Origin: Terribacillus aidingensis
Lineage (GTDB): Bacteria > Bacillota > Bacilli > Bacillales > Amphibacillaceae
DNA: 64,000 bases
NCBI RefSeq assembly: GCF_040703035.1
Contig: NZ_CP159996.1
Location: 2,018,001 to 2,082,000 of the forward strand
Direction of reading: 5' to 3'
Shown here: one piece after another, positions 39,186 to 46,971 of the stretch
How positions within the stretch are numbered: position 1 is the stretch's first letter
How the letters are laid out: every line of letters starts with the position of its first letter
Position numbers and translations under genes: made by a program
The notes under the pieces: generated by a model
The model's input: the letters and a program-made list of their open reading frames with translations, nothing else
Told to the model about the DNA's origin: nothing
Databases searched by the model: none

Positions 39186-39699
39186 CGTTGTATGCGATAA
39201 TAGGTTATTTTGACGGCTTAACCGAAAATAACATAGTGAAGTTGTGGGAAGAATTGCGTGAAAAAGAAATCACTGATTATCCTTTTCGGCGTAAGGGACA
39301 CTGCCCCCACCTTACCTTCTCATCCTTCACTGAACTTAGCCCAGGTTTGTCACAAAAGATTGAGCGGTTACGAATTTCTACGAAGCCCTTACCTTACGTT
39401 TTAGACTATTTGGCAGCTTTATGAGAAGTGATTCGTTTCTGCTGCTTCCCGATCCGAGCAGCGCATTAACAGAGTTACACCGGGAAATCTGTAACTTGCA
39501 AGCTGTACCTTCTCTTTACACACTGGAAAATTGGATTCCGCATATGACAATTGCCAACCATCTTAACCCAGATCAACAGTCAGCTGTTCAGCAGCTGGCA
39601 CAGCAGAGGATGTATCCTTTTTCAGGAACCTTGACCAAATTAGCAATTATACAAATTACTGAACGAGAAGTAATTGAATTACAGATCTTTTCATTATAG
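39182..39699 (+). pseudogene. 2H phosphoesterase (2'-5' RNA ligase superfamily), one-base frameshift
   Basis: Two overlapping frames encode the halves of one 2H-superfamily protein. The first (39182-39424) has the first H-x-T motif (CPHLTFSSF); the second (39421-39699) has the second (WIPHMTIANHL). Reading the second frame backwards gives GSFMRSDSFLLLPDPSSAL, continuous with LPYVLDY of the first, so one G was lost near 39412-39414 (GGG to GG). The intact protein would have about 172 residues. 2H enzymes hydrolyse or ligate 2',5' or cyclic phosphodiesters. It overlaps ATP-grasp ligase 2 by 4 nt. The change may be real or a sequencing error. Confidence 0.75.
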
Positions 39700-39817
39700 G
39701 AAGCTGCTTGCTAGTAAAGCAGTCCCTCATACACTCAATTGTCTTAATGTTTTGAAAATGATTGTTTGATCTGATTTAATTAGCCTAATAGATAACAGCC
39801 TGCAGGAGGTAATAGAA

Positions 39818-40609
39818 GTGATAGTTGAATTGAAGGATGTTTCTCTTAAAAGAGGCGGTAACTGGATTTTAAAAGATTTGAACTGGAAGGTGGAAAGGGG
39901 GCAAAATTGGGTATTATTAGGTCTGAATGGCTCTGGCAAAACATCTCTGTTGAGTTTACTGAATGCCTACACCTTCCCCACTACCGGGAATATGCGTGTT
40001 CTGGGGATGGAATTTGGAAAGACTTATCTTGCCGAAAAACTGCGGATACAAATTGGCTTTGTTTCCTCTTCTCTTCAGCAAAAATTCGACTCTAGTTATA
40101 ATGCTTTTGAAGTTGTACTTAGCGGTGCTTTTGCATCCATCGGACTCTATGAAACACCTACAGATGAAATGAGAACAAGAGCCGCACAGCTGCTGCATGA
40201 TCTGGGCTGTTTCGCTTATGCAAATAGACGATACGAAACACTTTCACTTGGAGAAAAACAGCGTGTTTTAATTGCCAGAGCCTTAATGGCCGATCCGCCT
40301 CTGCTCATATTAGATGAACCCGCCAACGGATTGGACTTTTTAGCACGTGAGTCATTATTGGAATCCATTGAAAGAATCAGTAAGAAACCTGATGCACCTA
40401 CTATTATCTATGTAACGCATCATATTGAAGAGATATTGCCTATATTTGATCAAACACTTCTGCTTAAGGACGGGAAAGTATTTGCCTCTGGATGTACATC
40501 TAACATGATTTCCAATGAACGGCTTTCAGATTTCTTCGGGATTCCAGTCAACGTAATGTGGGACCAGAGCCGTCCAGTACTTTCTAGGGCGTATATGGCA
40601 AATAAGTAG
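39818..40609 (+). CDS. ABC-type ATPase, YlmA-like, without a permease
   Basis: ATP-binding protein of 263 residues. Walker A is GLNGSGKTSL, the Q-loop region is IGFVSSSLQQKF, the signature is LSLGEKQRV (Gly-Gly replaced by Leu-Gly), Walker B is LLILDEPANGLD, and the switch His is in YVTHHIEEI. This is close to B. subtilis YlmA, an orphan ABC ATPase of unknown function related to ModF/PhrA-like proteins. No permease or binding protein gene is near. The GTG start at 39818 follows AGGAGGTAATAGAA. A terminator follows at 40707. Confidence 0.88.
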   Translation: MIVELKDVSLKRGGNWILKDLNWKVERGQNWVLLGLNGSGKTSLLSLLNAYTFPTTGNMRVLGMEFGKTYLAEKLRIQIGFVSSSLQQKFDSSYNAFEVVLSGAFASIGLYETPTDEMRTRAAQLLHDLGCFAYANRRYETLSLGEKQRVLIARALMADPPLLILDEPANGLDFLARESLLESIERISKKPDAPTIIYVTHHIEEILPIFDQTLLLKDGKVFASGCTSNMISNERLSDFFGIPVNVMWDQSRPVLSRAYMANK

Positions 40610-40929
40610 AGTTGGCTAATCATTAGAGTGAAAATATGCTCTTGCTATATCCGGTAATCTTGGATTAGTCCCTTAAGATACTTCAATGACTAAATATTCG
40701 ACTAGTAAAAAAGCTGCTGATAAGCGGTTTTTTTTATGCATGTAATTGCAGTTGAGTAATAACACTAACCACACCCAAAAATATATTTGCATTTACCTAA
40801 TACTCCTCTATTGCCTTCTCTTCCAACAAAGAGCTACCCCTTTTTTATCTTAAAATGATAATCGCATATACATTTTATATGCATTATGAATAGGTTGGAC
40901 TGTAGAGTTTCTTATAAGGAGGAATAATA
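40610..40929. other. Intergenic region between the ABC ATPase and the PLA2-like gene
   Basis: No gene seen. It holds the ABC ATPase terminator (40707-40736) and a perfect inverted repeat GCATATA-CATTT-TATATGC (40864-40882) about 50 nt before the PLA2-like start, possibly an operator. Confidence 0.5.
40707..40736 (+). terminator. Terminator after the orphan ABC ATPase
   Basis: AAAAAAGCTGCT pairs with AGCGGTTTTTT (two G-U pairs, GATA loop) and is followed by more T residues. Confidence 0.7.
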
Positions 40930-41199
40930 ATGCCACGTTTCTGTATTTTCCCGGGATATAACTGGTGCGGTCCCGGCTGCAGCGGCCCTGGCGCTCCCGT
41001 AAATAGGGTAGATGCTGCATGTAAACAGCATGATATATGCTATCGAAAACATGGTAATCGATGTGAATGCGACCAGATGTTTTTGAAACGGCTTCGTCCT
41101 TTAATCAATTCTCGTACACAAGAAGGACGACATGCACAAACTATCTATAACTATATGAAACTTCAAACAGCTATAACGTGTAGGAGATATAGAAAGTAA
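40930..41199 (+). CDS. Small phospholipase A2-like protein (parvovirus VP1-type PLA2 fold)
   Basis: An 89-residue cysteine-rich protein. FPGYNWCGPGCSGPGAPVN gives the calcium-loop motif (YxxCGPG), and VDAACKQHDICYRKHG gives the catalytic His34-Asp35 pair of secreted and parvoviral phospholipase A2. Seven cysteines (5, 13, 17, 31, 37, 45, 47) could form disulphides. No signal peptide is present. Bacilli carry such genes, often annotated as parvovirus VP1-like protein; their role is unknown. A very strong Shine-Dalgarno (AAGGAGGAATAATA) and its own terminator suggest real expression. Confidence 0.82.
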   Translation: MPRFCIFPGYNWCGPGCSGPGAPVNRVDAACKQHDICYRKHGNRCECDQMFLKRLRPLINSRTQEGRHAQTIYNYMKLQTAITCRRYRK

Positions 41200-41235
41200 C
41201 ATCTATTTGAAAAGAAGTCAGAAGCATATTAGAAA

Positions 41236-41263
41236 AAAGAATGCTGCATATAGCATTCTTTTC
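41236..41263. terminator. Bidirectional terminator between the PLA2-like gene and liaR
   Basis: AAAAGAATGCT pairs with AGCATTCTTTT across a 6-nt loop. Both strands give a T stretch, so it can serve both convergent genes. Confidence 0.82.
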
Positions 41264-41315
41264 CATTGGCACAAAAGTATAGTTTCTATGAGGTAAACCC
41301 AAACGTATCAGCATG

Positions 41316-41942
41316 CTAAAGCAATTTATTCTGATGCACATACACCGCTGCCTGCGTGCGATCATTCACTTGCAGTTTTGCCAGCGTATTACTCACATGT
41401 GTTTTAACTGTTTTGATGCCTATGTAAAGCTTATCTGCAATTTCCTGGTTCGTCATTCCTTGGCCGATACAGCATAATACTTCGAATTCTCTTTCGGTCA
41501 ATTGATCATGCAGGAGCTGTTTTTTTTGGCGAAAGCTGTTCATTACTTTCGCTGCAACAGCTGCTTCCATTACCGTTTCACCCATGGCTGCTTTCCTGAT
41601 GGCTTCAGCAATTTGTTCAGCTGTTGAAGTTTTCAACATATAACTGAATGCACCTGCCTCCAAGGCTGGAAACACCTGTTCATCATCATAGAAGCTAGTG
41701 AGAATGATAATTTTAGCAGCAGATCCCGCTGCCATTATTTCTTTAGTGGCCTCTATCCCTGTACCATCTTCCATGATCAAATCCATAAGTACGACATCTG
41801 GCTTCTCCGTTAGAACCAAGTGGATGCCTTCCCGGCCGCTGCTCGCTTGGCCAATGATATTGAAACCATCTTCTGTTTCTAAGTACGCTATCAGTCCTTT
41901 TCTTACGATATCATGATCATCTATGACTGCTATATTTATCAT
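41316..41942 (-). CDS. liaR: Response regulator LiaR
   Basis: NarL/LuxR-type response regulator of the cell-envelope stress system, 208 residues. The phospho-acceptor is Asp54 in VVLMDLIMEDG, and a C-terminal helix-turn-helix has LTEREFEVLCCIGQGMTNQE and KTVKTHVSNTLAKL. It lies at the end of an MFS-liaF-liaS-liaR operon, 13 nt after liaS. No liaIH target operon is in the window. Confidence 0.9.
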   Translation of the reverse strand: MINIAVIDDHDIVRKGLIAYLETEDGFNIIGQASSGREGIHLVLTEKPDVVLMDLIMEDGTGIEATKEIMAAGSAAKIIILTSFYDDEQVFPALEAGAFSYMLKTSTAEQIAEAIRKAAMGETVMEAAVAAKVMNSFRQKKQLLHDQLTEREFEVLCCIGQGMTNQEIADKLYIGIKTVKTHVSNTLAKLQVNDRTQAAVYVHQNKLL

Positions 41943-41955
41943 CCTGCCTACTCCT

Positions 41956-42996
41956 TCACTTAGTTGGTATTCGGAGACCTATTTGTGTACCAACACCTAC
42001 GCTCGCCCGCAGCATAAATGTTCCTCCTAATTCTTCGCAGCGTTCTTGCATGGTCCTTAACCCAAGCGATGTTTTACGCTGCTGCATAGCTGCTGTATCG
42101 AAGCCTTTTCCATTGTCCTGGATAGTAACTGCCACATCCATTCCTCTTGTCAGCAACTCGACCGTCACTTCACTCGCTTCAGCATGACGCAGTGTATTCG
42201 ACAAAGCTTCCTGAATGATACGAAACAGATGCTCTTCCACCGATTTCGACAACTGCATCGTATCTTCAATATGTATATGAAAAACAAGTTGGGTACGTTG
42301 TTTCAACTCATCGATCAGCTTCCTCACTCCGCTGCTTAAAGAGTCACCAGAAAGATGAACAGGTCGCAAATGCAAAAGCAATGCACGCATTTCTGTCTGA
42401 GCCTGCTGCGCAATTTGTGAAACTTCTGCGAATTTGTCCCTGGCAGCTTCCGAATTTTTATCAAATAGCTTCATGCCTGCTTTTGACATCATCGTAAGCG
42501 CAAATAATTGCTGGCTGACCGCATCATGTAAATCCCTTGCAAGGCGCTGGCGCTCTTCCATTGCAGCTGCTCGATGTGCACCCTCGGCAAGCTCTGCCTT
42601 TTCATCAGCCAAACGCTGAAGTGATTTGACCTGCGTATGCATCTTATCTGTCAATTCATTTAAATCCTTACCTATCCGAGCAATTTCATCGTTGCTGTTG
42701 TCTACAATCTTCGCCTGATAATTTCCATTGGCAACCATTGTAATAAACAAAGATATATAATCCATTCGATCCTTTATTTCTTTGCTGTCTTGAAATCCAA
42801 CAAATATGGATGTAAGGAAATGAAACATGATATATAGGAGCAAAAATGTAAAGATTGCTTGTACACTAAGCCACATCGGCTCCAGCAAAACGTACATAGA
42901 CAGCAGGACGCCAAGAAGCAGAATTGCATTCAGGAACATTGTGCGTATGTTTGTTTTGATATACGAGTATCGAATACTATTAAGTTTTTTCAGCAT
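41956..42996 (-). CDS. liaS: Sensor histidine kinase LiaS
   Basis: Membrane sensor kinase of 346 residues: two transmembrane helices with a very short extracellular loop (intramembrane-sensing type), HAMP, a HisKA_3 dimerisation domain with His157 in RQRLARDLHDAVSQQLFAL, and an ATPase domain (IIQEALSNTLRHAEA, IQDNGKGFD). The start is the ATG at 42996 after GAGGTGG; the GTG at 43005 lies within that site. It is translated together with liaF and liaR. Confidence 0.9.
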   Translation of the reverse strand: MLKKLNSIRYSYIKTNIRTMFLNAILLLGVLLSMYVLLEPMWLSVQAIFTFLLLYIMFHFLTSIFVGFQDSKEIKDRMDYISLFITMVANGNYQAKIVDNSNDEIARIGKDLNELTDKMHTQVKSLQRLADEKAELAEGAHRAAAMEERQRLARDLHDAVSQQLFALTMMSKAGMKLFDKNSEAARDKFAEVSQIAQQAQTEMRALLLHLRPVHLSGDSLSSGVRKLIDELKQRTQLVFHIHIEDTMQLSKSVEEHLFRIIQEALSNTLRHAEASEVTVELLTRGMDVAVTIQDNGKGFDTAAMQQRKTSLGLRTMQERCEELGGTFMLRASVGVGTQIGLRIPTK

Positions 42997-43006
42997 CACT
43001 GCCACC

Positions 43007-43783
43007 TCATATCCGGTCCACTCTTATTTGTCCAGCCTTATAATCGATAAAAATATCCAGCTTGCGGGTTGCATCTGCATATCCGGGGGTTTCGTAATAC
43101 GTTCGTCGATTTATGCCTTCTGAAAGTTCTCCAAAAACATTTATCTCTCCAGCCTTAATCAAAGCTTCCAAGCGGAATTCCACATTATCGGGGAGAATGA
43201 TCCGTACTTCCCCGGCCCAGCCTTTAAGATGAAATGGTATTTCGTCGTTCGGTATAAAGGCTTTTGTAAAGTCCACATAATACTCGCCTACCGCATTCTT
43301 CACCTGGGTAGGTTCAACTGTCCAGCCCTCACTATCAAACCGGTGCTCTCCCACTGCATAATTATGATAGTTTTTATAAGCTCTTTTGCCCTTCTTCTTT
43401 TGACTTCCAGTTTCCCATTCCATATTCACTCCAGCTTGACGCCTCTTCCCCTTCTTGCCTGAGCGAAGCAGACTGAATCCAAAGTAAATGATAAGAAGCG
43501 GCCAAAGCTTGAAAATATCATTAAATTCAAATGTAAGTACTTCAAACCGATCAAGGATCAGCAGTCCGCCAAACAGTATGCAGAATATACCAAACCAGAA
43601 TCCACCTTCGCCCCTTAAGAAATCAATCAATAATTTCAGCCCTAATAACAGGATGAATACAGGGTATAGATAATGCCAGCTTTGGCTGTAATTCCAGTCA
43701 ATTGCACCAATGTTAGATAAAATTAGCACCAGACCGATCACTATTATTGCGATAGCAAAAAGATTGCTCCATAAACGTTTCAT
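43007..43783 (-). CDS. liaF: LiaF, inhibitor of the LiaRS system
   Basis: Negative regulator of LiaS, 258 residues. About four transmembrane helices occupy residues 5-105, followed by a charged linker and a cytosolic beta-helical domain (VKNAVGEYYVDFTKAFIPND to the C-terminus), the LiaF/DUF2154 pattern. It ends 11 nt before the liaS ATG. The operon starts upstream with an MFS transporter rather than liaI-liaH. Confidence 0.9.
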   Translation of the reverse strand: MKRLWSNLFAIAIIVIGLVLILSNIGAIDWNYSQSWHYLYPVFILLLGLKLLIDFLRGEGGFWFGIFCILFGGLLILDRFEVLTFEFNDIFKLWPLLIIYFGFSLLRSGKKGKRRQAGVNMEWETGSQKKKGKRAYKNYHNYAVGEHRFDSEGWTVEPTQVKNAVGEYYVDFTKAFIPNDEIPFHLKGWAGEVRIILPDNVEFRLEALIKAGEINVFGELSEGINRRTYYETPGYADATRKLDIFIDYKAGQIRVDRI

Positions 43784-43797
43784 AATAACCCACCTGC

Positions 43798-45063
43798 TTA
43801 TACCGTTTCTTGTTGTTCTACCTTATTATAACTGTTAAATGCAGTAAGTTGTTTATTTCGCAGACATAAAATTCCAGTAATCATCACGAGTATTCCTCCG
43901 GTTATACAAAGAACTTGAATACTAATTCCCATTCCAAGCAGTGCTGATGTAACCATATAAGACACTGGTATCAAGCCAGTCGAAGCAAGTGCCATAATGC
44001 TCATTACCCTGCCGATCATCCGCCGATCGGTTGTTTGCTGCAGCATAGTTGAAATCGGGATATTGGTAAATTGCAGACATACACCAATAACGAATATAGC
44101 TGCAGCCGAAGACCAGAAATGAAGCGCAGAACCGTATAGGATGAAAAATGCACTCATGATGATCAAGCTGAATATCACTGTATGACCTGGACTTTTAAGA
44201 TTTTTCAATAATACAAGACTAAGAGCAGCAGTAAGAGATCCAATTCCCAATGCACCTTCCAAAATTGTCAGACCTAGCGCATTTGTCTGGAAAACGTCCT
44301 TTGCCAGCAAAGCTACAGATAAAGAGACAGGACCTGTCAGGAAAAAATTGATAAAGAAACTTACTGTCATAATTGTACGGATCAGTGGATTATGTTTAAC
44401 ATAGTGAAAACCTGCTTTTACGTTTTCTAATGGGGATTTTCTTTCTTCTGCAGTTGCCTCGTCCTTAGAAGAGATTCGCAGCAAGGATATAGATAACGTG
44501 GCTGCACATAACATGACAACAGCAAGAGTGAATACTGCTGAAAAGCCACCTAACACAATGAGACTTCCACCAATTGCCGGGCCCAGAATAGGACTGATCA
44601 TATTCGTCATCTGTACCATGGCATTCCCTTGCTGCAAGTTTTCCGGTTTAAGTACTTCCGGCAATAACGATCCTGCCGCCGGGTAAGAAAAAGCATCCGA
44701 AACACCGAAAAGCGCGGAGAGTACAAGTAAGTGCCAAGGCTGCAGTACATCTGTCAGCAACAGTCCGATGACAATACCTACCAACACTGCCCTGGAGCCG
44801 TCCGATAGCAGCAGGATTATCTTCTTTGAAAAACGATCGGCAGTTATACCGCCAATAACAATGAATAATAGCCGAGGAACCGAGGCTGCAAAAAAGAGCA
44901 TTCCAAAATAAAAGCGATTTTCCGTGATGGACAGCATCAGCCACTCCGCTCCCATTAAGTACACATAATAACCTGGAGCAGAAAATAACATACTGATAAA
45001 AACGAGTCTAAAATTGCGATTCCGAAACAGCTGCCATTTGCTTACTGTTGCTTCTTCTACCAT
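43798..45063 (-). CDS. MFS transporter heading the lia operon
   Basis: Predicted exporter of the major facilitator superfamily, 421 residues with about 11-12 transmembrane helices. It has the MFS loop motif ITADRFSKKIILLLSD and the family-typical LKPENLQQGNAMVQMTNMIS segment seen in macrolide-efflux-like (Mef/enterobactin-exporter-like) proteins. The substrate is unknown. The start is the ATG at 45063 (MVEEATVSK) after AAGAAGG. It ends 14 nt before liaF, so it is probably co-transcribed with the lia genes and may export an envelope-active compound. Confidence 0.83.
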   Translation of the reverse strand: MVEEATVSKWQLFRNRNFRLVFISMLFSAPGYYVYLMGAEWLMLSITENRFYFGMLFFAASVPRLLFIVIGGITADRFSKKIILLLSDGSRAVLVGIVIGLLLTDVLQPWHLLVLSALFGVSDAFSYPAAGSLLPEVLKPENLQQGNAMVQMTNMISPILGPAIGGSLIVLGGFSAVFTLAVVMLCAATLSISLLRISSKDEATAEERKSPLENVKAGFHYVKHNPLIRTIMTVSFFINFFLTGPVSLSVALLAKDVFQTNALGLTILEGALGIGSLTAALSLVLLKNLKSPGHTVIFSLIIMSAFFILYGSALHFWSSAAAIFVIGVCLQFTNIPISTMLQQTTDRRMIGRVMSIMALASTGLIPVSYMVTSALLGMGISIQVLCITGGILVMITGILCLRNKQLTAFNSYNKVEQQETV

Positions 45064-45292
45064 TCTCCCAACCTTCTTTCCATTTGTTACCTTAAGTATA
45101 AACGACTGGAAATAACAAGAAAACATCCTGGGGAATGGACTTGTATCCGCCTTAAGACGGAGTCCCTTTTCTGACAGATTCTATTGCATATCGAAGTGTT
45201 GCCGCTTGTAAGAAATCTTTTATAGTAAAATAAATGAATACCCATATCTTTATAGAAGTTAAAAACGTATTAGCAATAAAAGGGGTGAATAT

Positions 45293-45931
45293 ATGGCGCA
45301 GCCCAAACAAATAGATCGTCAATCACAGATAGAGGAAACTATGGAGAAGTTAACGCATTACTGTTTGTATCTAACGAAGAATAAATGGGATAGCGAAGAA
45401 ATAACGCAAGAGGCAGTCTTAAAGACGCTGACGAACTATCCTGAAGAAACTTTTCCGCCCCCGGTCAGTCTATTGAAAAAGATTGCTTATCACGCCTGGA
45501 TAGACAGAATACGTAAACAAAAGAAAGAAGAGCTTGTGCCTGAAATTCAGGATGAAACGCCAGCTGTAAGACAGGACAATGAACAGCAAATGGAACAATT
45601 GCGAAAGCTCACTCCAAAGCAGTTGATTGTGTTTGTTTTAAAGGAAGCTTTTCATTTTCAATCTGCCGAAATTGCAGATCTGCTTGAACTAAAAGAATCA
45701 GCTGTAAAAGCGCTCCTGCATCGAGGACGCATGAATATTCAAGCGGAGACGATGCATCCCCTCGTCCAGAGCTCGTGGGATAATGTAAAACAGGAAGAGT
45801 TTTTTGAGCTGGTAGAATTGTCTCTCAACAAAGGTGATCCAGCAGATATTATTCGAATTCTTCCTAGGTTGTTTCATATCTCCAAGCCCTACCTTCAAAC
45901 AAATACGAATCCATACATGGCTGCAGCCTGA
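45293..45931 (+). CDS. ECF-like RNA polymerase sigma factor
   Basis: Sigma-70-family protein of 212 residues. Region 2 is degenerate (LTHYCLYLTKNKWDSEEITQ, HAWIDRIRKQKK), and region 4 is clear (LTPKQLIVFVLKEAFHFQSA, EIADLLELKESAVKALLHRG). A C-terminal extension of about 60 residues (residue 150 onwards) has no recognised domain. No anti-sigma gene is adjacent; a clpP paralogue follows on the same strand after a terminator. The ATG follows AAAAGGGG. The stop codon forms the loop of its terminator. Confidence 0.82.
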   Translation: MAQPKQIDRQSQIEETMEKLTHYCLYLTKNKWDSEEITQEAVLKTLTNYPEETFPPPVSLLKKIAYHAWIDRIRKQKKEELVPEIQDETPAVRQDNEQQMEQLRKLTPKQLIVFVLKEAFHFQSAEIADLLELKESAVKALLHRGRMNIQAETMHPLVQSSWDNVKQEEFFELVELSLNKGDPADIIRILPRLFHISKPYLQTNTNPYMAAA

Positions 45932-45950
45932 GGTTGCAGTTATTTTTTTT
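45921..45950 (+). terminator. Terminator whose loop is the sigma-factor stop codon
   Basis: CTGCAGCC pairs with GGTTGCAG (one G-U) around a 3-nt loop that is exactly the TGA stop codon, followed by TTATTTTTTTT. Confidence 0.85.
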
Positions 45951-46013
45951 GCCCGTATCGTATGTCATTCTGGATTCGTTCTAATTATGAAGAACGAAAG
46001 GAGAGTGTAAGCA

Positions 46014-46595
46014 ATGACAGCAATACCTTATGTAGTGGAGCAATCGAATATGGGAGAACGATCCTATGATATTTATTCCAGACTGTTAAAGGATCGGATC
46101 ATTATGGCCAGTGAGGAAATTAATGATAGTATGGCAAATGCTATTGTGGCACAGCTGTTATTCTTAGCTGCAGATGATCCTGAGAAAGACATTTCACTGT
46201 ACATCAACAGTCCTGGTGGTTCGATATCCGCAGGTTTTTCTATACTGGATACAATGCAGTTTATCAAACCGGATGTGCAAACGATTTGCACAGGCATGGC
46301 TGCTTCTTTTGGTGCAATGCTGCTGCTTGCAGGCACTCCTGGGAAAAGATATGCACTGCCAAATAGTGAGATCATGATTCATCAGCCGCTTGGTGGAGCC
46401 AGAGGTCAAGCAGCTGATATTGAAATCACTGCCAAGAGGATAATCAAACAAAGACAGCATATCAACCAGATGATTGCAGATTTTACCGGCCAGCCGATTG
46501 AGAAGGTAGCTGCCGATACCGACAGGGATTATTTTATGAGTGCAAAGGAAGCGAAGGATTATGGTATCATTGACCAGGTGCTACTGAGGAAGTAA
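46014..46595 (+). CDS. clpP: ATP-dependent Clp protease proteolytic subunit, probable paralogue
   Basis: Serine protease subunit of Clp complexes, 193 residues. The catalytic triad Ser98 (GMAASFGAM), His123 (MIHQPLGG) and Asp172 is intact. The gene is not in the usual clpP setting (near whiA/trxB), and the N-terminal region [17 protein letters not shown] differs from the canonical form, so I infer a second clpP. It follows an ECF-like sigma gene, a suggestive but unproven link to stress-induced proteolysis. Confidence 0.88.
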   Translation: MTAIPYVVEQSNMGERSYDIYSRLLKDRIIMASEEINDSMANAIVAQLLFLAADDPEKDISLYINSPGGSISAGFSILDTMQFIKPDVQTICTGMAASFGAMLLLAGTPGKRYALPNSEIMIHQPLGGARGQAADIEITAKRIIKQRQHINQMIADFTGQPIEKVAADTDRDYFMSAKEAKDYGIIDQVLLRK

Positions 46596-46652
46596 AGATC
46601 AATGGGAAAGAAGGCTTCCATTCTTCCCCAGGTATACACATCAAATAATAAT

Positions 46653-46686
46653 AAGACCTGAGTCATTATAGCTCAGGTCTTTTTTG
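46653..46686. terminator. Terminator after clpP
   Basis: The perfect stem AAGACCTGAG/CTCAGGTCTT with a 9-nt loop is followed by TTTTT on the plus strand. The minus strand continues ATTATTATTTG, so it may also serve the convergent operon. Confidence 0.88.
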
Positions 46687-46698
46687 CTGTATCATGGA

Positions 46699-46950
46699 TC
46701 AACTGCCAGACATACTTTTATCTTGGTCATCAATATTTTTCTCTTTCGGCAAGTAGTTCAAAGTGAAGCCGACAAGGCTGAATATGGCACTCAAAATAAT
46801 AGTTGGATTCTTAAACCATTCTGCGCTCTGGATGATCATGTCTCCATTTTGCAGGATTAAGCCCAGAATCTGCCCAAACACCAGCAGTGTACCGCATGCC
46901 AGGAATGCTACAAGAAATAGTTTAAACAACAGTTCTGCAAGCTTACGCAT
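46699..46950 (-). CDS. Small two-helix membrane protein beside a TRAP permease
   Basis: Not recognised as a named family. It has 83 residues with two hydrophobic helices (about 8-33 and 48-67) and a polar C-terminus. It follows the TRAP large permease by 21 nt, after AGGAGTTGG. TRAP systems normally have a DctQ subunit with four helices and about 160 residues; this could be a reduced equivalent. That is inferred from position and topology only. Confidence 0.6.
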   Translation of the reverse strand: MRKLAELLFKLFLVAFLACGTLLVFGQILGLILQNGDMIIQSAEWFKNPTIILSAIFSLVGFTLNYLPKEKNIDDQDKSMSGS

Positions 46951-46971
46951 CTATACCAACTCCTATCCCTT

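Noticed and set aside
39755..39780. Fur-box-like sequence upstream of the orphan ABC ATPase
   Set aside because: Only one half matches the consensus; the other has three mismatches in seven, so it is within chance for AT-rich DNA.
40930..41199. Prophage origin of the PLA2-like gene, suggested by its viral VP1 resemblance
   Set aside because: No phage structural, integrase or lysis genes are near, and such genes are present as single chromosomal genes in Bacilli.
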